Below are positions 25,943 to 34,900 of a stretch of 64,000 nt of DNA, in pieces; positions within the stretch are counted from its first letter, which is position 1; every line of letters begins with the position of its first letter. The position numbers were made by a program, and so were the translations under genes. Source of the stretch: JAFANK01 sp036741695 (lineage in GTDB: Bacteria; Vulcanimicrobiota; Vulcanimicrobiia; Eremiobacterales; Eremiobacteraceae); contig DAINRU010000006.1 in the NCBI GenBank assembly GCA_036741695.1, forward strand, positions 42,180-106,179, in the 5' to 3' direction. The notes under the pieces were generated by a model. It was not told where the DNA came from. It made no database searches and saw only the letters and a list, made by a program, of their open reading frames with translations.

Positions 25943-27151
25943 TCAGAACTGCAATCCCGCTTCGAGACCGGTCCTGAACTGGTTGGACTGCGTGCCGCTC
26001 GTACCGAAAGCGATGCCGGGCGTAAAGTTCGTGACGTTCGCGTCGGAGGCCTCAGCACGGGCGAAAAATACTCCGTGACGATACGTGGGCGTGAGCGTGT
26101 ACGTCCACGCGCCGCTGCCTGGGCCATAGCCCAGCAAATTGGCATTGAGGCTTGTGTCGCCGGGCGCGCTCCCGTTTTTGCCATACTCCACCCGCAGCGG
26201 GAGCGACCAGGTCGAACTCAGGGCGTACGTGGACATGAAAGCGGCACCGAAGGCATGTTCGTCGTTCGTGTAACCGAGCGCCGCACTTTTGGGTGAGTTG
26301 ACGAACAGCAGATAAGGTAAGAACTGCCACTTGCCGGTCGTATACGTCAGCATCGGATCGATGAGCTGCTTATTGGCGATGGACGCGGTGGTGTTAGCAG
26401 GTGCGCTCGCATTGGGAAGCATGAAGACGACTTCCACCGTGGTGCTTGCGCTCGGGGTGTTGGTGATCTGCCCTTCGAAACCCAGACGGTTGCCCGAGTA
26501 GAAGCCGTCATTGACCTCAAGCGCGCCGTTGAACTTGGAACCGGTGATAGTGCCACGCAAGCCTCGGCTGACCGCGGGTTCCATGTTCCAGATGATGCCG
26601 CGCTGGATGTTCATGTTCTCGTAGGTGTAAGTCGACTCTTGACCGGTCATGGTCGCAAGCTTGCCTGCCTGGAGATTGAAGCTGCCGGTGGGTGCGTACT
26701 CGATATAGACCGATGGCAGCGCGCCGTAGAGGCTCGTGTTCGCGCCGTCTTGAGTGGTCTTGTTGAGGGCGAACCCCACCACAGGGATGTTGTAGGCGCC
26801 CGCGGCAAAGCCATACCGGAACGTGCCCGACGCCTTATTGACGATCAAGAACGCGTTGCTGATGTCGGTGAGGTTGTTAGTGTCGACGCCGGTGGTCGTA
26901 TCCAGGGCTCCGGTCGCGTTGACGCCGCTCGTGAACATCGTGAAGGCGCTGAAAACGCCGTCGATCGTGAGGGGGCCTAAGGTGAGACTCGTGGAGGATG
27001 GGGCCGGCGAGGGAGACGCGGTGGCAACCGGTGCCGGCGTGGCGGAAGGCCTGGGCGTCGGGGTCTGTGTATCAGCAAGCGCCGGCCCAACGCCGAGCGC
27101 AATCAGGAGCGCGCTGAGACCACCGACCAGGAGACGGTTGTTCGTAAACAT
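25943..27151 (-). CDS. Outer-membrane beta-barrel porin associated with the kdp operon
   Basis: A 402-residue protein: signal peptide ending at GPALA, a Pro/Thr/Ser linker (residues about 27-54), then a barrel with many amphipathic strands and a terminal Phe (GLEAGLQF), the usual barrel assembly signal. Stretches such as NAFLIVNKASGTFRYGF, QAGKLATMTGQESTYTYENMNIQRGI and NDGFYSGNRLGF resemble the OmpL-like/BBP2 putative porin group, members of which precede kdp genes in several diderms. It probably supplies an outer-membrane route for K+ or small solutes. It is the first gene of the kdp transcript, 92 bases after the NicO gene; AGGAG lies two bases before the ATG. Confidence 0.85.
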   Translation of the reverse strand: MFTNNRLLVGGLSALLIALGVGPALADTQTPTPRPSATPAPVATASPSPAPSSTSLTLGPLTIDGVFSAFTMFTSGVNATGALDTTTGVDTNNLTDISNAFLIVNKASGTFRYGFAAGAYNIPVVGFALNKTTQDGANTSLYGALPSVYIEYAPTGSFNLQAGKLATMTGQESTYTYENMNIQRGIIWNMEPAVSRGLRGTITGSKFNGALEVNDGFYSGNRLGFEGQITNTPSASTTVEVVFMLPNASAPANTTASIANKQLIDPMLTYTTGKWQFLPYLLFVNSPKSAALGYTNDEHAFGAAFMSTYALSSTWSLPLRVEYGKNGSAPGDTSLNANLLGYGPGSGAWTYTLTPTYRHGVFFARAEASDANVTNFTPGIAFGTSGTQSNQFRTGLEAGLQF

Positions 27152-27243
27152 CGCTCCTATCGTAGCTCCGGATTCGACAACCCGCCATCCTCCAAATGGA
27201 TGGTCCGTTTGGATGAGATGCTACGGACGCTGCAATTTGACGG

Positions 27244-28047
27244 CTAGTGGATGAACAGAAACAGGACGCCCAAGATCGCGATGAACGAACCGCTGATCAC
27301 CTCGCCGTAGCGTTCCAATGGCCCGAGGTGCATGCGCTGCAGACTGGCCGTTGAAGCCAGGCATAGCGCTACGTACGTTCCGATCGTCGCCAGCGCGAAA
27401 ACGACGGACATGATGAGAATCAGTCCCAGGCCGAAGCGCGACGCTGCGAAGAACGCGGGGATGCCTTCGACCATAGGCGATGAGCCCAAGACGAGCAACA
27501 AGGCGGTCCGGCCCGAGGTCGAGTGTTCGTGGTCGTGGAGCGGCGGCGCGAGGGCGAGATCGCCCTCGGTACCGTGCCAGTCATCGCGGTCGTGGGTATG
27601 CCAATGGATGTGGATTGGGCCGCCATCATGTCGGTGGACGTGCGCATGGCCTCTTCGTCCAGTGTGATGATGACCGGCGTGAGCGTCATGATCGTGAGCA
27701 GCGCGAGGGTCATCGTGGTGGTGCGACTCAGCGCCTAGCTCTCGCAGAGCCCCGATCGCGACCCAGGCCCCGAACCCGATGAGCGCGATGCTCGCGATAA
27801 GGTCGACGGCTTTGCCGAAGCGGGCAGCAAATGCCACGCCCGCAACCCAGAGCACGGCGGCGATCAGCAGCGTCGAGATGGTGTGGCCCAGTCCGGCGAG
27901 AGCGGCCGCCCTTGCGGTCTGCGCCCTGGACCATCCGCGTTGTCGTGCGATAAGGGTAATCGGCACCCAATGATCGGGCACGAGCGTGTGCAGCACACCG
28001 ACGACGAGCACTGCGATGATAAGAAGGATTGCGCTCTGGCTAAACAT
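27244..28047 (-). CDS. NicO/RcnA-like metal transporter with a His-rich loop
   Basis: A 267-residue membrane protein with about six helices. The first helices carry GVLHTLVPDHW (residues 17-27) and AGLGHTIST (51-59), the His/Asp motifs of the NicO/UreH/RcnA group that moves Ni2+, Co2+ or related cations. Residues about 109-175 form a cytosolic or periplasmic loop with more than twenty His, and SSPMVEGIPAFF lies near the second half. The ATG at 28047 overlaps the end of the barrel-protein gene by eight bases. It lies in the transcript that starts with the M-box riboswitch, so its expression may rise when Mg2+ is low; whether it moves Mg2+ or another metal is open. Confidence 0.85.
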   Translation of the reverse strand: MFSQSAILLIIAVLVVGVLHTLVPDHWVPITLIARQRGWSRAQTARAAALAGLGHTISTLLIAAVLWVAGVAFAARFGKAVDLIASIALIGFGAWVAIGALRELGAESHHHDDPRAAHDHDAHAGHHHTGRRGHAHVHRHDGGPIHIHWHTHDRDDWHGTEGDLALAPPLHDHEHSTSGRTALLLVLGSSPMVEGIPAFFAASRFGLGLILIMSVVFALATIGTYVALCLASTASLQRMHLGPLERYGEVISGSFIAILGVLFLFIH

Positions 28048-29977
28048 GGAAGCGCTGCTCGACGATGAGGGCCGAGCCGTGATAGTTGGGAGACGGCCCC
28101 CCAACGATCGATGGCAGACCGCTAAACGCGCTTGCGCGCACTTGCAGTAGAATCGTCGCGTGGCTGGATTCTGCCAGTTGTGCACCCGCAAACCAGACGT
28201 CCTGCCCGTAGTTGACGTTTGTGAGACTGCCTTGCGCCCAAGACCCACGCATCGCATAGCGGCCGTAACCAACCGACGCGAGGGCGGACGTGCTCAACGG
28301 GCGCGACATGGTGAGGACGACTTGCGGCGCGTTGAGCGTGACGGAATCTTGTGGCTCGCTCGTGACAAAATCTCGGTGCATTGTGTCGTCGACGTAGTCG
28401 AGCGTGATATCGCCTACCTTCGGATGCCAACCAACCCACGCAGCATACTGGTGCATGTGGCCCAAGGTCCCGGTGCCATCCAGCTGCGGAAGAAAGAACC
28501 CCTCGACGAAGCCGGTCTGCGTCGCGTTATCGATCGTCGCTTGCTCGATCTGGTCGTAGGATCCGTAGGCCGCGTGGATCTCCAGCGGACCACCATTGAG
28601 CGCGTAGCGCAGCCGGTAGCCCTGGCGGTTCGCGCCGACGATCGTGTTGTCCGCGAGCTGGTAGGTGGACTTGAGCCAGACGCCCGGCCACGACCAGGCG
28701 ACGCTCCATATATTCTCAGGCGCTCCATAGGGCAAGATGGCGGTTGCATACCGCGGCTCGAACCTGACGGCCTCGATGGCTGTGGTCGCGCGGCGCGCGG
28801 TGTGGCTGAACACGATGTGGTAGTAGCCGCCTGGCTGCGCAGTCCCCGGGGCGACGACCTGGTTCGCAGCGTACCAGGCCCGTCCTACTTCCACGACACC
28901 ATCGAAACTCGCTGTCCAGTGGAATGCGCCACGCAGCCCAGCTATGGTCTGCTCTTGCCCGCCAAGCGTGCTCGATGGCAGCTCGCCTTGCGGGCCGGGA
29001 TTCAGCTTGGCATCTTCTCCGAACAAAGTGGTCGTCGCGATGTCGTTGCCGCTGGTGGCAAGATGCAGCAGGTCGGCGGAAAACCGTGTCCCTTCGCCGC
29101 GATCGAGCACGATCGATCCAAGCGTCATGCGTGCAGATGTGCCAGGGAGCGAAGGCAGTGCGGCGTTCGTCACTTCAAGCGTCGTCGACTTCTCGTGGAG
29201 CGTGAGGTCGACGCCTTGCAACGACGAGCCCGGCTCGAGGCTCGGCCAACCAGCCAAGGTCGGTGCGCCATTGCCGAGGCTTTCTGCGGTTTGCGCAAGG
29301 ATGGACGGCGACACATTGGTCAGGGGCGGTTGCACGAAGACAAACCGATCGTTTTGGTCCAGATCGAACCAACCGCCGCGCAACTGCCAGGCGCCGTCGT
29401 GCGCTCCGACTGAGCCCTCGAGAATGGAGCCGCGCGTGTTCGTTCCGTCATCTTGCCCGGCATGTGTTGGAAAGGTGATGGAGTACGGCAGCGCCTGCGA
29501 ACCCAGGTGCGGGTTAAGCGTGGGCAAGAGCGGCTCTGACCAGTAGGCCGCGTTCGTGATGCTGCCGTCAACGTACCCGAGTCCCGATTGTAGCGACGCG
29601 TCGACTGTCCGGCCCCAGTATTGTGTCGTGAGGACAAACTGCGCGATGCCGGCCACGCCCGGCGTCGTGGGTGCGCTCGAGAGGGTGTCGTAGGGCGTCA
29701 TCGGTGACAGAGGGCTGCCCGCTGCAAAGCCCGCGCCTTCGGGTGGAAGTACGCCGCTTCCGTTGGTCGACTGATCGACAAGCGATGCGAACCCATCGAG
29801 CGAGTTCTGCCACCCGGAGCGCTCGGAGGGTGTCGGACCGGGCGTGGGTGTCTCCGACCGGGCTGGGCTCGCAGATGGCACTGGTCTTGGAGGATCTGGC
29901 GATGGCAACGGAGTTGGGTTGGCCAGAGCGGTAGACGTCATGACCAACATCAAGGTCATGATCGCGAGAGTGCGCAT
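28040..29977 (-). CDS. Outer-membrane beta-barrel protein of unknown substrate
   Basis: A 645-residue protein with a signal peptide (MRTLAIMTLMLVMTSTALAN), a Pro-rich linker to about residue 50, and a long region of alternating amphipathic strands with many Trp and Tyr, ending EQRFHV. That composition and aromatic end indicate an outer-membrane barrel. I see no plug domain, so it looks more like a porin or specific channel than a TonB receptor. It is translationally coupled to the NicO-type transporter and lies downstream of the M-box, so an outer-membrane metal channel is a reasonable inference. Confidence 0.75.
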   Translation of the reverse strand: MRTLAIMTLMLVMTSTALANPTPLPSPDPPRPVPSASPARSETPTPGPTPSERSGWQNSLDGFASLVDQSTNGSGVLPPEGAGFAAGSPLSPMTPYDTLSSAPTTPGVAGIAQFVLTTQYWGRTVDASLQSGLGYVDGSITNAAYWSEPLLPTLNPHLGSQALPYSITFPTHAGQDDGTNTRGSILEGSVGAHDGAWQLRGGWFDLDQNDRFVFVQPPLTNVSPSILAQTAESLGNGAPTLAGWPSLEPGSSLQGVDLTLHEKSTTLEVTNAALPSLPGTSARMTLGSIVLDRGEGTRFSADLLHLATSGNDIATTTLFGEDAKLNPGPQGELPSSTLGGQEQTIAGLRGAFHWTASFDGVVEVGRAWYAANQVVAPGTAQPGGYYHIVFSHTARRATTAIEAVRFEPRYATAILPYGAPENIWSVAWSWPGVWLKSTYQLADNTIVGANRQGYRLRYALNGGPLEIHAAYGSYDQIEQATIDNATQTGFVEGFFLPQLDGTGTLGHMHQYAAWVGWHPKVGDITLDYVDDTMHRDFVTSEPQDSVTLNAPQVVLTMSRPLSTSALASVGYGRYAMRGSWAQGSLTNVNYGQDVWFAGAQLAESSHATILLQVRASAFSGLPSIVGGPSPNYHGSALIVEQRFHV

Positions 29978-30168
29978 TAATCTCTTATCCCGCTGGCTTT
30001 GTTGGGCGTTCGGCTCTTCGCGCTGCTGCCTCGCGAATGTGGGTTCGCGTCAATGCGCAGTTAACCATGCGATTGACAGGCGTTTGCCTACACGCGCGAG
30101 CAGCAACGACCGTGGTATTGGATGCCGACATCAGCGTCGACTGCCATGACACCCACTGCAACCCCGTC

Positions 30169-30318
30169 TTAGGACAGAAAGAGCTTGTCGTGGAATCCAC
30201 CGGCACGCGGCAGATCCCAGACGGAGGCCGGCGGGGGGCAGGGGTTGAGAAAAGCGTCGACGACCTTCGCCGTGCGGCGCAGAGCCGAAACAAGCGGCCC
30301 GAAAATAAGCTTCTTCAT
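30169..30318 (-). CDS. 49-codon ORF between the M-box and the barrel gene
   Basis: Begins MKKLIFGPLVSALRRTAKVV, contains NPCPPPAS and ends HDKLFLS. GGAG lies ten bases before the ATG at 30318, and a minimal ATG-TGA start-stop sits between them. It could be a small exported or membrane-associated peptide, or a leader ORF whose translation affects downstream expression; Pro-rich leader ORFs are known in bacterial Mg2+ control (mgtL). No homologue recognised, and a 190-base spacer separates it from the barrel gene. Confidence 0.5.
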   Translation of the reverse strand: MKKLIFGPLVSALRRTAKVVDAFLNPCPPPASVWDLPRAGGFHDKLFLS

Positions 30319-30453
30319 ATCACATTGACTCCTTGGTTAGATGCGGCCCGCGAAGCCGGCAGCGGGAACTGCCTCATTCCTGGGCTCGATAGCAAAACAC
30401 GACCTATGACTGCCGTCCACGGTTTACATCACCCCCTTTCACTAGAGCGCGAC

Positions 30454-30486
30454 AAAAAAACCGCCACTGCTCCTCGCAGGTGACGG
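30454..30486 (-). terminator. Intrinsic terminator of the M-box riboswitch
   Basis: On the minus strand CCGTCACCTGC-GAGGA-GCAGTGGCGG forms a stem with one bulge and is followed by seven T. It lies 32 bases after the aptamer core, where the expression platform of a transcription-terminating riboswitch is expected. Confidence 0.85.
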
Positions 30487-30517
30487 TCATGAACGTGACG
30501 GCTTCTTGCGGCCGAGA

Positions 30518-30684
30518 CCCTCATCCGTCGAGCTTTGGCACCGCACAACATACAGTCCCTGGGGACCTGAGCCGGCTTAGATACCGCCTTGATTCGGCGG
30601 TGCCTGGTGGCCCATTGGGGTCTCTCGACCTTTCCGGGCAGCGGCTTGTCTTTGTGCAGACGCCTCACCTAACGAGGTATCTAC
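30518..30684 (-). ncRNA. M-box (ykoK) Mg2+-sensing riboswitch
   Basis: The minus strand carries the conserved M-box blocks in order: CGTTAGGTGAGGC, GCTGCCCGGAAAGGTC, GAGAGACCCCAATGGG, CACCGCCGAATCAAGGCGGT and near the end TGCCAAAGCTCGACGGATGA. These match the known ykoK/mgtE leader blocks. M-box RNAs fold when Mg2+ is plentiful and stop transcription of uptake genes. The terminator at 30454-30486 fits that mode. The genes behind it are a 49-codon ORF, a barrel protein and a NicO-type transporter rather than the usual mgtE or P-type ATPase. Confidence 0.93.
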
Positions 30685-30691
30685 TCTCAAG

Positions 30692-30721
30692 ATTTTACTT
30701 GTCTTTCTGGCGGTTTGTCAA
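30692..30721 (-). promoter_or_regulatory. Sigma-70-type promoter of the M-box transcript
   Basis: On the minus strand TTGACA (30721-30716) and TAAAAT (30697-30692) are 18 bases apart. The aptamer begins a few bases downstream of the expected start point. Confidence 0.8.
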
Positions 30722-30788
30722 CCCACGGAGGCGACAAGGCGCATGTATCTGGGTTGGAGAAAATCTCTAGCAACACGCCCTTGCAGCA

Positions 30789-30806
30789 ACGGACCTCGAG
30801 GTCCGT
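30789..30806 (+). repeat. Dispersed 18-bp palindrome, copy B
   Basis: GCAGCA followed by ACGGACCT-CG-AGGTCCGT. It lies in the leader of the Rieske oxygenase gene, 22 bases before its ATG and just ahead of the AGAGG ribosome site. Confidence 0.85.
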
Positions 30807-30828
30807 TCATTTCGCAGAGGTTACCTCG

Positions 30829-31941
30829 ATGGCCGTCTTCACCAAGACCAGCGTCCCCGAGGGTGCGCGCACCCTGCCCAGAGAGTATTACACGTCGCCG
30901 GACATCTTCGGGCGCGAGGCGGAGCAGATCTTCACCTGCCGCTGGCTCTTCGTCGGCCGCGAAGAACAGGTCCCCAAAGCCGGGGATTACTTCTTGGCGA
31001 ACCCCGCTGGCGAGAGCCTCATCATCGTGCGGGGCCAGGACGGGCAACTGCGTGCCCTCTACAACGTGTGCCGGCATCGCGGAACCCGCATCTGCACGGA
31101 CGAGCTCGGCAAGTTCGCGGGCTCCATCATGTGCCCGTACCACGCCTGGACGTACGCGCTGGACGGCCGGCTCAGTGCGGCACGCAATATGGACGGCGTG
31201 CCCGACTTCGACAAGACGTCATACCCGCTCAAGCAGGCCGCGCTTGCCACCTGGGAGGGTTTCATCTTCATCAATCTCGCCGAGCGCCCAGAACCGTTCG
31301 AGCAGGCCTTCGCGCCGCTGCTCACGCGCTTTTCGAGGTGGCACATCGGCGAGCTGCGCGCCGCCAAGACCATCACCTACGATCTTGCCTGCAACTGGAA
31401 GCTCGTCATCCAAAACTATTCGGAATGCTACCACTGCCCGCTCGTCCACCCGGCGCTCGACAAACTCACGCCGTTCGACAGCGGCCGCAACGATCTCGGC
31501 GAAGGCCCCTTCCTCGGGGGCTACATGACCGTGCGCACCTCGGGGATGCGCATGTCGATGAGCGGCTCGTCGCACTACCCTGCGCTCCCTGGCGTCGACG
31601 GCGAGGAGCTCGATCACGTCTACTATTACGCGATCTTCCCCTCGATGTTGCTCAGCCTCGAGCCTGACTACGTCATGGTCCATCGCGCGCTGCCGGTGGC
31701 GGTCAACCGTACCACCGTCATCTGCCAGTGGCTCTTCCACCCGGACACGATCGCCGCGCCGGGATTCGATCCAAGCGACGCGGTCGATTTCTGGGATATG
31801 ACCAACCGCCAGGACTGGCATGTCTGCGAACTCTCGCAGCTCGGCGTCGAATCTCGCTCGTATACGCCGGGACCCTATGCCAATCAGGAAGGCCTGCTGT
31901 ATCAGTTCGACCGCTACTACCGCCGCGCGATGGGGATCTGA
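30829..31941 (+). CDS. Rieske-type aromatic-ring-hydroxylating / quaternary-amine oxygenase alpha subunit
   Basis: A 370-residue oxygenase. The Rieske [2Fe-2S] ligands are CRHRG and CPYHAWTY (spacing about 17), and the mononuclear-iron site begins NYSECYHCPLVHP. Total size and the ECYHCPLVHP form resemble choline, carnitine and glycine-betaine oxygenases more than benzoate-type enzymes, but the substrate is unproven. These enzymes need an electron-donating reductase or ferredoxin, and none is encoded nearby. AGAGG is eight bases before the ATG at 30829; a longer frame would run through palindrome copy B. The BNR protein gene follows closely. Confidence 0.92.
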   Translation: MAVFTKTSVPEGARTLPREYYTSPDIFGREAEQIFTCRWLFVGREEQVPKAGDYFLANPAGESLIIVRGQDGQLRALYNVCRHRGTRICTDELGKFAGSIMCPYHAWTYALDGRLSAARNMDGVPDFDKTSYPLKQAALATWEGFIFINLAERPEPFEQAFAPLLTRFSRWHIGELRAAKTITYDLACNWKLVIQNYSECYHCPLVHPALDKLTPFDSGRNDLGEGPFLGGYMTVRTSGMRMSMSGSSHYPALPGVDGEELDHVYYYAIFPSMLLSLEPDYVMVHRALPVAVNRTTVICQWLFHPDTIAAPGFDPSDAVDFWDMTNRQDWHVCELSQLGVESRSYTPGPYANQEGLLYQFDRYYRRAMGI

Positions 31942-31957
31942 TTTGGCGCACAGCCGG

Positions 31958-34900
31958 ATGTGGAGATCGTTATGCCCCGCAGTGCTGTGCGCGGGCATAA
32001 TTTTTTTGACGGGGCAGGCTAGCCCGAGCGCGAGCGCCGATACGTTTGCATCTCTTCACTGGCGTAACATCGGACCTGCTATCGCGGGCGGGCGAGTGGC
32101 AGCGGTCGCCGGCACAGATGCCGATCCGCTGCTCTACTATTTCGGCGCCGCCGGCGGCGGCGTGTGGCGCACGCGAAACGGCGGCGTCACCTGGGACGAC
32201 GTCTTCGGCCGCGAGCCCGTGGCGTCCATCGGCGCCGTCGCGATCGCGCCGTCTGACACGAACACCGTCTGGGTCGGCACCGGAGAGTCCAAACCGCGCA
32301 ACGACCTCGCGCTGGGCGACGGCGTTTGGAAGAGCACGGATGGTGGTGCGTCGTGGCGCCGCGCCGGCATCGATTCGCCATCCATTGCCCGCATTCTCAT
32401 CGATCGCCGCGATCCGCGAGTCGTCATCGTCGGCGCGCTCGGCGATCCGTATAAGGATAGCCACGACCGCGGTGTCTACCGGACGACCGACGGCGGCGCG
32501 AGCTGGCAGCAGACGCTCTATGTCGGGCCGTCGAGCGGCGCGAGCGACCTGGCCTGGGATGCGCGCGGCGGCAAGCTCGTCTTCGCCGGCATTTGGCAGA
32601 TCCGGCGCGTCCCTTGGAACTTCACGAGCGGTGGTCCCGACGACGGGCTGTATCGCTCTCGCGATGGCGGCATCACCTGGCAGCGGCTTTCGGGCCATGG
32701 CTTGCCCACAGGCATCATGGGCCGCATCGGCGTGGCGGTCGCACCGAGCGACCCGCGCGTCGTCTACGCGCTGATACAATCGGCGCAAGGCGCGCTGTGG
32801 AGGTCAGCCGACGGCGGCGATACCTGGAAGCTCATGACGCGCGATTCGTACGTCAACCAGCGACCGTTTTACATGAGCCGGCTCGAGGTCGACCCCCGCA
32901 ACCCCAATCATATCTTCTTCCTCTCCGAGGACCTCATCCAATCCTACGACGGCGGGCGGACCTTCCGCATCATCGACAGCCAGACACACCAAGACCATCA
33001 TGCGATGTGGATCTCAGCCGGCGACCGGCGCATGATCGAGGGCAACGACGGCGGCGCACCCATCAGCCTGGACGGCGGCAAGATCTGGGACTGGCGGTTC
33101 AATGTCACCATCGCGCAGATCTACCGCGTGGGCTACGATATGGCGACGCCGTACAACGTCTGCGGCGGCATGCAAGATAACGATTCATACTGCGGACCTT
33201 CTGACTCTTTAAGCCAGCTTGGCATCCTCAACCACGACTGGCGCGACGTGGGCAACGACAGCGACGGCTCGTGGACATGGCCCGACCCGCTCGACACGAA
33301 CCTTGTCTGGAACGTCGGCGTCCGCGACCTCAACGGTCAGCTCGCCATCTTCAACCGCCGCTCGCGCGAGAGCTACGACATCACCCCCTATATCCGCGAT
33401 ACCAGCGACATCTCCATCGCGACGATCCCGTACCGCTTCAACTGGGAGGCGCCGTTCGCGTTCTCGCATTTCGATCCGCACGTGGCGTGGTATGGCGGCA
33501 ACGTCGTCTGGGAGACGCACGACCGCGGCCGTCACTGGCGGCAGATCAGCCCGGATCTGACCCTGCACGATGCGGCACACGAGCAGGTGGCCGGGGGTCC
33601 GATCAACACGGATTCCTCAGGCGCTGAGTTCTATGACACGATCCTGGACATCGCTCCGTCAACCCTGGATCGCAACGTGATTTGGGTGGGCGCGGATGAC
33701 GGGCTCGTGCACGTCACTCGCGACGGCGGCGCCCACTGGCACGACGTGACGATGACGGGCGTGCCGCCGTACGGCCGGGTCGAGACGGTCGAAGCGTCTC
33801 CTCACGCAGCGTCAGCAGCCTTCGCGGCCGTCGACCGGCATTTCTCGGGCGACGACGCGCCGTACATCTTCGCGACGTCGGACTACGGCGCGAGCTGGAA
33901 GCAGATCTCAGGAGATCTGCCGGCTGACGAGATCATCCACGTCGTGCGCCAAGACCCCCGCAATGCAGACGTGCTCTATACCGGCGGCGAGCATGGCGTC
34001 TGGGTCAGCTTCAACGGTGGGGCCCACTGGCAAAGCCTCAATAGCAACATGTCCACAGTGTCGGTGCACGATATGCGCATCCATCCGCGCGACAACGATC
34101 TGATCATCGCCACCCACGGACGTGGTTTTTGGATCCTCGACGACCTGTCGCCGCTGCAGGGACTGGCGCAGGCCCAAGCGGCCGGCGCAACCTTCTTCCA
34201 GCCGCGAACGGCGTATTCGTACTTCCGCTGGTGGGCCTACGAGTACGGCTCTGGCGGGCCAGGCGGCGCGGAATGCTGTCCGCCGCAAGACCAATTCTCA
34301 GGCGAGAACCCTCCTGCTGGCGTCCTGCTCAGCTTCTACCTGCCGTTGCCTGCGAACGCGACTCCCGAGCTCTCCTTCGTCGACGCTTCCGGCAAGACGC
34401 TCGCGCACGAGGACGCTCCGAACGGCTCGGGTCTCAACCGCACGGCGTGGGATCTGACCGAAGATCCACCCGTGCCGTGGCATAGCGCTCGGCCCTGGAA
34501 TCAGGGTCCAGTCGGGCTCACGGTCATTCCAGGCACGTACACAGCCCTGCTGCGCGCCGGCGGTGTGACGCTGACCCGCTCGTTTGAGGTGAGGCCGGAT
34601 CCGCGCGCGCCCTGGACCCAAGCGCAGTACGTCGAGCGCCACGAGTTCCTGCGCGGGCTGTACGACGAGGTATCGCACGTCGACATCACGCTCAATAACC
34701 TCGACGAGATCCGCGCCAAACTTGCCGCGAAGATTTCGTCGCTGCGGTCGACGCCGGGCTCGACAGCACAGCTGCACAGCGCGCAACAGCAGCTGCGCCA
34801 GGCGCAGGCGCTGTCGCTTGAGATCTCATCGAATCCGCGCAACTCTGAAGACAATCAATGGAGACCGGATAAGCTGCGCGAGCGTCTGTTGACGTTGATC

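Noticed and set aside
28160..29413. Plus-strand open frame of about 417 codons opposite the barrel gene
   Set aside because: Antisense, Arg-rich, no start signal. The minus-strand frame has a signal peptide and barrel-like strands.
29985..30293. Minus-strand frame of 102 codons overlapping the 49-codon ORF
   Set aside because: Arg/Ser/Thr-rich with no ribosome site; the alternative 49-codon frame has GGAG and a natural MKKLIF start.
30421..30700. Possible coding region in the 511-base spacer before the Rieske gene
   Set aside because: The short frames there coincide with the conserved M-box RNA blocks and its terminator.
30715..30828. Extended Rieske oxygenase start at 30715
   Set aside because: It would run through the promoter of the divergent M-box transcript and palindrome copy B; the ATG at 30829 has a good ribosome site and fits family length.
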